64,000 nt of DNA, from the NCBI GenBank assembly GCA_022457065.1, contig JAJGBQ010000007.1, forward strand, positions 1,922,001 to 1,986,000. Reading direction: 5' to 3'. Position numbers and translations under genes: made by a program. The notes beneath the pieces are model-generated. The model did not search any database. It was not told the DNA's origin and saw only the letters and a list, made by a program, of their open reading frames with translations. Of this stretch, positions 55,881 through 64,000 are shown piece by piece. Within the stretch, counting starts at the first letter, position 1. Every line of letters starts with the position of its first letter. Source of the stretch: Curvularia sp. ZM96. Taxonomy: Eukaryota; Ascomycota; Dothideomycetes; Pleosporales; Pleosporaceae.

Positions 55881-57582
55881 TTACTCTTCCATTTTAGTAT
55901 CACCATTCTCTTGTCCTCCCTTTGCCATCTTATCCCGCGACGCCTTCAGCTTGATGACCTCAACGTCCCAACTCTCCATGTCAATGAGCACAATCTTGCC
56001 TGTTGTGCTGAATTTGGGTACACTGACAAGTAACACCTTCTGCCCTGCAGGACCCTCGATGAGCTTTTTATTGAACTTCTTTTGACAGCCAGCAATGTAT
56101 ATGTGCGGACACTCTGTCAGAATCAATGGATCGTGGTCCTGGAAGGGATAGCACCATAGTGTATCCGGGGCTGTGGGTGCGACGCAACGCCATCGCAGCA
56201 TCATCTCCATCGCGTCGACAGAGTTGATATGGTCCAGATATTTGAGCAGATCCACGACTGTTTGTCCACCAGTGCCAAGTACCCGGTACCCATCGATATC
56301 ACCTAACCAAGGGTTGGTCACAGCATCCAAGCCGTCCAGAGTAGCGTCACCTGTTACTGGCGGCTCGGCGTAGACTCGAGCATTGGGTAATAGTGCTGCA
56401 TGGAGACGTTGTTGAGGGAGTGCAACATTGGCAGGATCCGTGGCTCCTGGAAGCAGAGTAATTGGCAACGTAGGGAGAAGCTCGCAGAGAAATTCATCGA
56501 GTTGTTGGGTTGGTGCTGCATTGTATAAGGAGGCGTCGTATCCGTAGCTCCTAGCTGCGCTTTTCTTCGCAGCAAACTCATCTCGTGATATGATCGGTCT
56601 ACCCTTCCGAATGGAGCCTCCTGCTATAAGAAGGCGTGTTATTTTGGACGCATCTTCTTGAGTTGATGGATCTGCGATTTCTCCTGTCAAGTACTCCAGC
56701 AGCAGATCTAGCGATACATCGTGATCAGAGTCACCAGACAACTCTAGTCCGGACACAATAGCTAGTTTCCCGGCGGGCTCGCGTTTTGGTGTGCTCTCCT
56801 TCTGCTTTGCAAGTGCTATGTCATCACGTTCCCAACGCTGTGGTTGTCTCGGTAGGTCAGCGCATTGTGTTGCGATGATCTTGAATGTGCCGTCAGCCTC
56901 CTCAGTCCCCAGTGCTGCAATTATACACCCAGTGACAAAGTGGCGGTTTAGAGGCTTGCCTGTGACTCGAAGGCGTCCTGATTCATCCTCAAGCATCATC
57001 TCGTCACTACCAGGAGAGATGTAGGTGTCGCGGTGTGGAGGATCGGCTATCCAGTGCTGTTTACAGTCAGAATCCCTTTCCGCGAGTGTAGAAGGGCGAA
57101 CTGTACGTCTTTCCCAATGTCGTCCAGCACGTTTGGCTTCTGTGCCATTTCCATGTAGACCGTTCCCACAACCCAGCAGAGTTCGCCTTGTCGCACGTCA
57201 AGCACTCGGTCGACGAAGTTGGCTTTCTGTCCACCTAGCTAGTTCTGTGTCAGCCATGCAAAACTTTACAACCTTTGGCAGTCTTTTGCAGCCCCGCAAC
57301 CTGGTTGCATACCTCAAAATTGTGCCAGGCCTCCTCTGCTTTCTCCTTTACTACTTTCTTCAATTGCATCAAGCGCAAAAAGTACATGTCGGCAAATTGT
57401 TGCGAGTATTGTCTATCAGAGCCTGGTGGCAGTACGAAATTGTGGAGCGGGTTGTATGCAGAGGCATTTCGAGACGGTGGAAGCGGCGCATCGTCGCTAT
57501 TGCTGTTAGTCTTGGTTTTTGAAGGGGAATGTGAATCGTACAAGGGCTCACCCTTGAGCAGGTCATCCTGGGGCTTAGCCAT
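55881..57582 (-). CDS. POL31: DNA polymerase delta small (B) subunit
   Basis: The regulatory subunit of the replicative polymerase delta (human POLD2, S. pombe Cdc1, yeast Pol31), 525 residues. Three exons are read: 57582-57313, 57238-57107 and 57056-55881. The N-terminal region has QYSQQFADMYFLRLMQLK. The OB-fold region includes VDRVLDVRQGELCWVVGT, HWIADPPHRDTYISPGSDE and ESGRLRVTG. The inactive calcineurin-like phosphoesterase domain has LAIVSGLELSG, LLIAGGSI and LLPGATDPANVALPQQRLH. The 5' part is in different frames and is only recovered by removing two short introns. An essential housekeeping gene, which marks this interval as ordinary chromosome. Confidence 0.93.
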
Positions 57583-58140
57583 TGGGGTTGCAGTGTCGTG
57601 AGATGGGAAGAATTACAAGCATGTGAAGTTGGAAAGTCGCCGTTGCATACGCTCGAGGTCGCGTCGCGCGTCATATCGCGCCAACCCAAAATAGGAAACA
57701 TCAAGATCCCTATCCTATGTGAACCAGATGCGTTTGTGTTGAAATCGAATCAACTTCAGTGGTCCGAAATAGCCCTACGAGAGATTCACACTGTAATGGA
57801 CATCGCATTTTATATAATTAATCTCATGTTGCGTGTAAATATCTTGAGTTGGTTTATTTCCGCCTGATCAACTATGCGAAATCCTCTCACTTCTCAGCAA
57901 GCTCCTGAGCCACAGACCGATTCTATCCCTCCCCTCTTTTCATACGGGTATCTAGCGTATAATTCTATTATTCTATGCGCAGAGGCTGTTATGCGCTTTC
58001 AATGCTGACTGTTTCGTCCAGTCATCTTCATCGTCGTTCTAACGCCTTATGTCATAACAATGCGCCAATTGGTAACCCATAATATTAACAAAACATGTTT
58101 CAGAATAATTGCATAAGCTGAGACGGGTACTCGACATCAT
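57583..58140. other. Intergenic, no gene recognised
   Basis: Contains the POL31 promoter and the 3' flank of the small secreted gene. Moderately AT-rich; no further feature seen. Confidence 0.3.
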
Positions 58141-58425
58141 TTACAGCATCTGCAAAGTGTAAGTAAGGATTGCGACCATAAGTAATAGGGGATGACTGAC
58201 CAGAGCAACACCGCCAGCGATGACGAGACCGAGAGCAGAGCCGGCCATATGTGAGGCGTCTCCGGTAAAAGGGAGAGTCGACGAAGTAGGCATGGTACCC
58301 GTGAAAGAGGGAGCTGCCGTACCGGTGGGGTAGGGTGCAGAGGTGGCCGTGCCGTTTGTGGGAACGTATGAGGCAGAAGTAGCAGCAGCGAGAGCAGCAA
58401 CAGCAGAGATGATGGAGAACTGCAT
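58141..58425 (-). CDS. Small secreted protein with GPI-anchor-like C-terminus
   Basis: The exon 58425-58201 encodes a signal peptide (MQFSIISAVAALAAATSA) and a short Thr/Ser/Pro-rich chain (YVPTNGTATSAPYPTGTAAP). A 49-bp intron (GTCAGT...TTGCAG) then joins a nine-base final exon ATG-CTG-TAA (58149-58141). The spliced C-terminus is AGSALGLVIAGGVALML, a short hydrophobic tail without charged residues, typical of GPI-anchor attachment signals; unspliced, the frame would run on another 18 residues. Total 77 residues. Such proteins are common at fungal cell walls. Splicing is my inference. Confidence 0.65.
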   Translation of the reverse strand: MQFSIISAVAALAAATSASYVPTNGTATSAPYPTGTAAPSFTGTMPTSSTLPFTGDASHMAGSALGLVIAGGVALVSHPLLLMVAILTYTLQML

Positions 58426-59143
58426 CTTGAATGTGGTTTGGGTAGCCTTTGTCGAGGGAAGTATCGCAGAGGATGAGGATATTATACGAGGAGCAGTAAA
58501 GGGGATTGGGCGGTTGTTTTTATCAGTGTGCTTGGGACGTGATATTACGTTGAGAAATGCCGTGGGAGCTCTTATATCCCATGCGCCTCGAGCCAAATTT
58601 ACAGACTTGTTTTCGCATGGTCTAGCCATGGCCAGCTCCGTACCCACGGACATACGTACGACAGCTGCAAAAAGCCCATGTCCCAGCCATCGTCCGCCCA
58701 GCCTTGTCGAGTCCGAGACCCACCAAAATAGAAGACTGTCCAGTCGGAGGCATGTTGCAGGAGCCAAGTGGCAGGATATCCCAGCCTACAGCAAAATTCG
58801 ACGTTGCTAGGCGTGGCGCAAATAGCAAGGCGGCTGGTCCGATTGGAAACCAGAAAAGGCTGGCTGCTATTTTTGGCACACCCAGCCACACTTGTTCAGA
58901 CTGTGCCTCTCATCCCCTCTCTGAGCTGGTCTCATTCGCAGCTGCTGATGCTTGATAAGGATGTTTTTTTATTATCGTTCGCAGGTGTTCTCTTTCGATA
59001 TCATGGCAAAAGAAACAGATGGAAAAATAAAGAGCGTTGAGGGCGATCGCATGGGGGCTGGGATGGGATGGCTGTCACTGCGTCTTGGCTTCACGTGGCC
59101 GACCCGCCCACTCGACCAGAACGCTATGTTCGTTTCACAAATA
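58426..59143. other. Intergenic to the transposon pair, no gene recognised
   Basis: Several overlapping short frames on both strands, none with family features. Composition is balanced, not RIP-like. It contains the promoter of the small secreted gene. Confidence 0.3.
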
Positions 59144-60977
59144 ACGTGTTCTATCAGTAAGCTGCGCACATCAGTAAGCTGCGCACCCCACCCAACCTGA
59201 CCCGACTCTCTAAGCAATTAAGCCACAACAACGCAGTAAAATAAGATAAAATTAAGAGGTATAATTTATTATCTAGCCTTACACGTAGTGCGAGTATGTC
59301 CTTGAATATAGCACTTCGTGCACGTCAGCAGCGCGCGCTAACGTCGCTAACTACCCTCACTCTGCTTAGTGCCCATGACCACCCTTTCTACCTCTATAGC
59401 AAGCTGCTGGGCCTGTCGCACCTAGAGAGCCCCACTAGAAGTAATATATTAACGTCGCTAGTCTTGCTTTCGGCGTTAACGCAGGTTAGCTATACGTAGC
59501 TTCTTATTCTTCTCTATAAGTATCGTTACTAATTACATTATAAGCTAAGCGCTTTTCGCGAGCTGGCGTATAGTAATACTTATTAGACTATCTAACTGCC
59601 GACGTAGCCGTTCTTAGAGATAGAGCACCTGCTACTAGAGTTGCTCTACTATATGCGGCGTTTCCGCCTGCGTAATAGCACTACTACCTACATTTATCTA
59701 TAGTAGAGACGGCGTCTAGACGACTGTCAGCGACGATAGAACGCGATCTAGACAAGGAGAGATAAGGCCTGTTGCTTAAAAGCCTGCCTAGATATTCTGC
59801 TGCGTGAAAACTGTCTACTAGATCTATATATAGACTGCGAGGAAGTCTACTTTGTTAATATAGTAGATACCTTGACGGGCGAGTTCCTTAACCTCACGTC
59901 CGTACGTACGCTTAAGAGGAGAGAAGCAGCTTATGTCAAGAGGCTGGAGAAGGTGCGACGTATGAGGTAGTATATAGAGAGTGATAATCTTGTTCTTAGC
60001 GCAGTACTAATTAAACTCTGGCGTGGCGTGGCTGCTATGTCCGTCTAGAATAAGAAGACGATAGACTCTAGCCGTACGAGTGGCTGTATACTAGTTAAAG
60101 TGCTTTACCTACTCTACACTAAGCTTATTAGTCGTCTAGCCGTTGTCTAAGACGGCGATAGTCTAGTTAAGTGGGAGCTCGTCGTACTAGCTAGCCTAGT
60201 AGACTTTACTAGACAGTATTATGAACGGTAGAAGACACTAGCTAGACGCGTTAACGCACTCGATAGCTATTACCTACTCGCGATTGCCTGGCTGTACGAC
60301 GACTGCTCTGCCAACTCTATTAGCGCTAGTAACTACTTTTGACGTCCTAGCGACGCCTATAGCGAATCTAGTCTCGTTAAAGTTGTAGACGTCTTGATCT
60401 AGAACGCCGTACGTCTAACGCGTCTTCTCTACTAGCTTGAACTAGACTATAATTGCGATAGGATTCTCGCAGGAGGCGCGCTAGCTATAAAATCGTCTAG
60501 TCTACTTTGTCTAAAGCTCTGTCTAGTCTTAGATAAAGCGCGACACCTAGCATTTGCCTATAGGTGGTGGAGGTGGATCTTGGCCACGCGCGGCGAGTAG
60601 AGCGTCTGCCATTCGTCGTACGTCGATAATACGGGCTGGAAAACCACGCTAATTAAGGCCTAGGATCTACTACACGAGAGACTACTCTTTAATTAGTAAT
60701 AGCTTGCGGTTAATAGAGGCTGTCTCTAATCGTGGCTAGGTACCACGGAGACGTGTTCGTAGCGTTAATTCTAGCACATCGTACGCTGCTATAAGGGCAC
60801 GGAGAGATTGTTTTTAGTTATTTTAATACGATGCTATAGCAAGACTTATTCTACCTTTACGAGAAGTTAATTTAGGACGTTGTTGTCGCGGCATTGTGGT
60901 GGTTATGGAGAGAGTCGGGTCAGGTTAGGTGGGGTGCGCAGCTTACTGATGTGCGCAGCTTACTGATAGAACACGTT
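59144..60977 (-). mobile_element. Fot1/pogo-like transposon, RIP-ruined copy
   Basis: The ends are ACGTGTTCTATCAGTAAGCT at 59144 and its reverse complement ending at 60977, with TA at 59142-59143 and 60978-60979 (1834 bp). The motif CAGTAAGCTGCGCAC is repeated twice in tandem at each end. The interior is a reverse-orientation, mutated copy of the transposase at 61060-62682: comparison shows many TpG to TpA changes on the plus strand (GTGTGTCC to GTATGTCC, ATGGCACT to ATAGCACT, CTGACTGC to CTAACTAC) and no long frame survives. Coding sense is minus. Confidence 0.92.
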
Positions 60978-60979
60978 AA

Positions 60980-62807
60980 CGTGCCCCACCAGTCACCGGC
61001 CGACACCAGTCACCGGCCACCCCACCCAACCTGACCCGACGCTCTACACAACCACCACAATGCCGCGACAGCAACGCTCTATAAAGACTGCTCGTGAAGG
61101 CAGACTTAATCTTGCCATAGATTCAATTCAGAAAAACGTTATTTCCACACCTACTCGTGCTGCTAGGTTATATACTATCCCTCGTACAACGCTTCGACGC
61201 CGTCTGCAAGGTAGTCTACCTAAGGCAGCTGCGAACGCCCAGAAGCGGAAGCTATTACCTACTGAGGAGCAATCTCTTGTGCAATGGATCCTAGACCTTG
61301 ATCGACGCGGTTTTCCGCCACATGTTATTGACGTACGACGAATGGCAGACGCTCTACTCGCTGCGCGTGGTCAAGATCCACCTCCACAATCTGTCGGCAA
61401 GAACTGGGTGTCGCGCTTTATCCAAGGTCAGCCAGAGCTTCAGACAAAGTGGAGTAGAAGCTTTAGTAGTCAGCGCGCCCACTGCGAGGATCCTGCCGTA
61501 ATTACAGCCTGGTTCAAGCTAGTAGAGGAGACGCGTCAGACGTACGGCGTTCTAGATCAGGATATCTACAACTTTGACGAGACTGGATTCGCGATGGGCG
61601 TCGCTGGGACGTCAAAAGTAGTCACTAGCGCTGATAGAGTCGGCAGAGCAGTCGTCGTCCAGCCAGGCAATCGCGAGTGGGTGACAGCGATCGAGTGTAT
61701 CTGCGCCTCAGGCTGGTGCCTACCACCGTTCGTGATCCTCTCTGGTAAGGTCCACCAAAGTAGCTGGTACCGCGACCTCCCGCAAGACTGGACTATCGGC
61801 GTCTCAGACAACGGCTGGACGACTGATCAGCTTGGCGTAGAGTGGGCGAAGCACTTCAACCAGTATACAGCCGCTCGTACAGCCGGAGTCTATCGACTTC
61901 TTATCCTAGACGGCCATAGTAGCCACGCCACGCCAGAGTTCGATCAGTACTGCGCTGAGAACAAGATTATCACTCTCTGTATGCCGCCTCATACGTCGCA
62001 CCTCCTCCAGCCTCTAGACGTAAGCTGCTTCTCTCCTCTTAAGCGCGCGTACGGACGTGAGGTTGAGGAGCTCGCCCGTCAAGGCGTCCACCATGTCGAT
62101 AAGATAGACTTCCTCGCAGTCTATACACGGATCCGGCCGACAGTCTTCACGCAGCAGAATATCCAAGCTGGCTTTCGGGCGACTGGGCTTCTCCCTTCTT
62201 GTCCAGCTCGTGTCCTATCGTCGCTTACTGTCGTTAGGACACCATCTCCACCACAGACAACTATAGACAACGCCACAATACAGGCAGAAACACCGCATAC
62301 AGTAGCTCAGCTTCAGCAGCAGGCGAAGCTTCTTCAGGAGCGACTCCATCGGCAGTCACAAAGCCCAACAAGCCAGCTTTTACGCCAGGTTATTAAAGGC
62401 TGTCAAATAGCGATGCAGTCAGCAACTATACTTGCTGAAGAGAATAGGAAGCTACGTGCAGCTAACCAGCGTCAACAACAAAAGCAAGACCGGCGGCGTC
62501 AATATATTGCTTCTGGTGGAGTGCTCCAGGCTCAGCAGGCTCAGCAGCTTACTGCAGAGGTAGAAAGGGTGGTCACGGAGGTTGAGCAGGGTGAGAGCAG
62601 TCAGCGACGACAGCGCGCGCTACCGACGTGCACGAAGTGCCATATTCAAGGACACACTCGCACTTCGTGTAGAGCTAGATAGTAGATTGTATCTCTTAAT
62701 TTTATCTTATTTTATTACGTTGTTGTGGACCAATTGCGCAGAGCGTCGTGCTGGGTCTGATGGGGGTGGCCGGTGACTGGTGTCGGCCGGTGACTGGTGG
62801 GGCACGT
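60980..62807 (+). mobile_element. Fot1/pogo-like transposon, apparently intact
   Basis: The ends are ACGTGCCCCACCAGTCACCG at 60980 and its reverse complement ending at 62807, with TA at 60978-60979 and 62808-62809 (1828 bp). CCAGTCACCGGCC is repeated twice in tandem at each end. The transposase frame is open throughout and the composition is not AT-shifted, so the element looks young or has escaped RIP. It begins exactly at the TA that ends the neighbouring element. Confidence 0.93.
61060..62682 (+). CDS. Fot1/pogo transposase with C-terminal CCHC zinc knuckle
   Basis: A 540-residue uninterrupted transposase of the DDE_1/CENP-B-related family, which cuts and pastes the element. Order: pipsqueak-type HTH (about 10-50, with YTIPRTTLRRRLQG), CENP-B-type HTH (about 65-150, RGFPPHVIDVRRMADALL to KWSRSFSSQRAH), DDE nuclease with Asp173 (YNFDETGF), Asp284 (LILDGHSSH) and Asp320 (LLQPLDVSCFSPLKRAYG), a Gln-rich coiled segment (about 405-500), and a final knuckle CTKCHIQGHTRTSC (C-x2-C-x4-H-x4-C). 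The Asp-Asp-Asp triad is the pogo-type pattern. The start MPRQQRSIK lies 80 bp inside the left end. All catalytic positions are kept, so activity is possible. Confidence 0.93.
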   Translation: MPRQQRSIKTAREGRLNLAIDSIQKNVISTPTRAARLYTIPRTTLRRRLQGSLPKAAANAQKRKLLPTEEQSLVQWILDLDRRGFPPHVIDVRRMADALLAARGQDPPPQSVGKNWVSRFIQGQPELQTKWSRSFSSQRAHCEDPAVITAWFKLVEETRQTYGVLDQDIYNFDETGFAMGVAGTSKVVTSADRVGRAVVVQPGNREWVTAIECICASGWCLPPFVILSGKVHQSSWYRDLPQDWTIGVSDNGWTTDQLGVEWAKHFNQYTAARTAGVYRLLILDGHSSHATPEFDQYCAENKIITLCMPPHTSHLLQPLDVSCFSPLKRAYGREVEELARQGVHHVDKIDFLAVYTRIRPTVFTQQNIQAGFRATGLLPSCPARVLSSLTVVRTPSPPQTTIDNATIQAETPHTVAQLQQQAKLLQERLHRQSQSPTSQLLRQVIKGCQIAMQSATILAEENRKLRAANQRQQQKQDRRRQYIASGGVLQAQQAQQLTAEVERVVTEVEQGESSQRRQRALPTCTKCHIQGHTRTSCRAR

Positions 62808-63128
62808 TACCGCTCCCTGCTTACGCAAACCTGTGATCTCACTTTGATTGCGTCGACCAGATCCACTATCGCATCCGCTCCCTGCTACCGGAATGCAACC
62901 TCGGCGCCGAATAGCGCCGAAACTTGTTACCAGCAATTCCAGGCCTTCCGATCAGGGGGGACTCGCTTCATCTTCACGCTGGGCAATGTCTACAGCGTTT
63001 GATTCCACGACCTTCACAGACACCAAGAAGACACAGACAGCGGTGTCATTACGCGCTGTTTTATGCCGAGGCCATTCATTAGGATCTCTTATTAAGTTCC
63101 AGCTAACCACGGTAGACAGCCATACCCC

Positions 63129-64000
63129 CTACCTTCGAGATAACATGCCACCCGATTGTTCCGTAGTTTGCTCGTATCGATACTTGACCGCAAGTGTCCA
63201 TATTGCATCCCAATCTGCGCACTGATGGGACGTGCCCCAACCATTAAATCCAAACTGTTCTGGCACTATGGACTGTTCCAGTGAAAGATCACCTGCACAC
63301 ATAATTGCCTTGACAGAGATCAGCTTTGAGAGCTCCGGCTGCAATATGTGGAGTTCCGAGCTGTCTTACCTGGCGAAGATAGTCGAAACAGTGGTTTACA
63401 TGTGACTCTGGCGAGAAAACGTCTCGTCGCTCCCTTTCAGCAGCAGTGCTGTTGATAAAACCCGCTAGTTCTCCGAACACTACTCTGATTGAATTCTGCT
63501 AAGGTCAGCAACCTATGTTACAGCCACTGGGCGATACATACCAGACAATGAAGCTGGTGAAACATGGATGTTGAGTAGACTTCTGCGTTGGGTACGTTCC
63601 TATCCTTGTAGCTCGAGGCTAACTGATACTTGGATGGGTCTGGTATGGACACTATCCCGCCGTCATCTGAACCTTGTGGTCAGCGAAGCATGCAACGCTA
63701 TGTTGAGTCTTACTAGGCATCAATGCCATCCAAGCCGACTCTCCAGCGTCCTTGGCAGTAAAATGAAAATTTGAGTCCGGTTCGAATACAACAACCCGAG
63801 ACGGGACTGGTCGTTTTTTGTCAATGCAATATTCTGTCAAGATGTACTGCGGCGAATACCTGGAGCGAATGGCAGCGAGCCCACAGCGTGATTACGATTT
63901 TCCGTGGATTTTTGTACAAGCACCCATCCAAGTGTAGCTGATGTTGCCATCCAGAGAACCAGAGTGGCACCGAAAAGGTTTCTATACAAAAGATAGCGTG
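63129..64000 (-). CDS. UstYa-family (DUF3328) oxidase, C-terminal part; 5' end beyond window
   Basis: UstYa-type proteins are membrane-anchored enzymes that oxidise or cyclise fungal RiPPs and some other natural products. Exons read from the C-terminus: 63308-63129, 63495-63370, 63672-63542 and one ending at 63714 that extends toward the edge. Both family motifs are present: FHQLHCL (HxxHC, exon ending 63542) and HVNHCFDYLRQ (exon ending 63370), followed by AIMCAGDLSLE and NGWGTSHQCADW. Near the right edge a membrane helix (ATLVLWMATSATLGWVLV) is encoded, but between it and SAWMALMPS the frames do not join simply, so one intron is unresolved or the gene is damaged there. The initiator is outside the window. 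Confidence 0.8.

Noticed and set aside
59296..59499. Plus-strand 67-codon frame in the ruined Fot1-like copy
   Set aside because: It is antisense to the mutated transposase; the true coding sense of that copy is minus.
62748..63002. Frames between the intact transposon end and the UstYa gene
   Set aside because: They begin inside the transposon terminus and run into intergenic sequence; no family features.

Overview
The window looks like chromosomal DNA of a filamentous ascomycete, most likely a Dothideomycete of the Pleosporales type. The genes have short introns (about 45-80 bp) with GT...AG ends and CTRAY-like branch points. A gene-poor, very AT-rich block (about 0.8-17.7 kb) is full of TpA-rich, stop-riddled transposon relics, the pattern left by repeat-induced point mutation (RIP; CpA to TpA). 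Balanced-composition gene islands alternate with it. The species cannot be named from sequence alone.

Layout. (1) 1-18.6 kb: a RIP-degraded transposon graveyard. It holds three Fot1/pogo-like elements plus one stray terminus, one Tc1/mariner-like element with long identical terminal repeats, solo LTRs with target-site duplications, an unclassified dispersed repeat family (copies partly in inverted orientation), a tRNA-like sequence, a 32-bp minisatellite, and an 868-bp insertion with a perfect 5-bp duplication. (2) 18.9-40.5 kb: a probable secondary-metabolite cluster with four genes. These are a PLP-dependent threonine aldolase/alanine racemase-family enzyme (-), an intronless 3676-residue trimodular non-ribosomal peptide synthetase (+; A-T-C-A(nMT)-T-C-A-T-CT), and two cytochrome P450s (-, then +) divided by a 2.7-kb divergent intergenic region. 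(3) 41.3-58.4 kb: an ordinary gene-dense island. It contains a disordered hypothetical protein, LSm6, an Esc2/Rad60-type SUMO-like protein, a short-chain dehydrogenase, a Ser/Thr/Pro-rich secreted protein, a 3-dehydroshikimate dehydratase-like TIM barrel, DAHP synthase, a secreted class-3 lipase, a six-helix membrane protein, the DNA polymerase delta small subunit and a tiny GPI-anchor-type secreted protein. (4) 59.1-62.8 kb: two abutting Fot1/pogo-like elements, one a RIP-ruined copy and one with a fully open transposase. (5) 63.1 kb to the right edge: the C-terminal part of a UstYa/DUF3328-family oxidase, whose presence hints at a second biosynthetic locus beyond the window.

How the genes may work together (inference). 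The PLP enzyme resembles the family that supplies D-alanine to the HC-toxin and cyclosporin synthetases. The NRPS has no visible epimerisation domain, one N-methyltransferase and a fungal terminal cyclising condensation domain. A cyclic N-methylated peptide with a pre-formed D-residue, further oxidised by the two P450s, is the simplest reading. The DAHP synthase and the dehydroshikimate dehydratase-like gene are divergent neighbours and could share a promoter controlling entry into and exit from the shikimate pathway. Exon coordinates given below were read by eye from splice signals and reading-frame continuity, not predicted by software.
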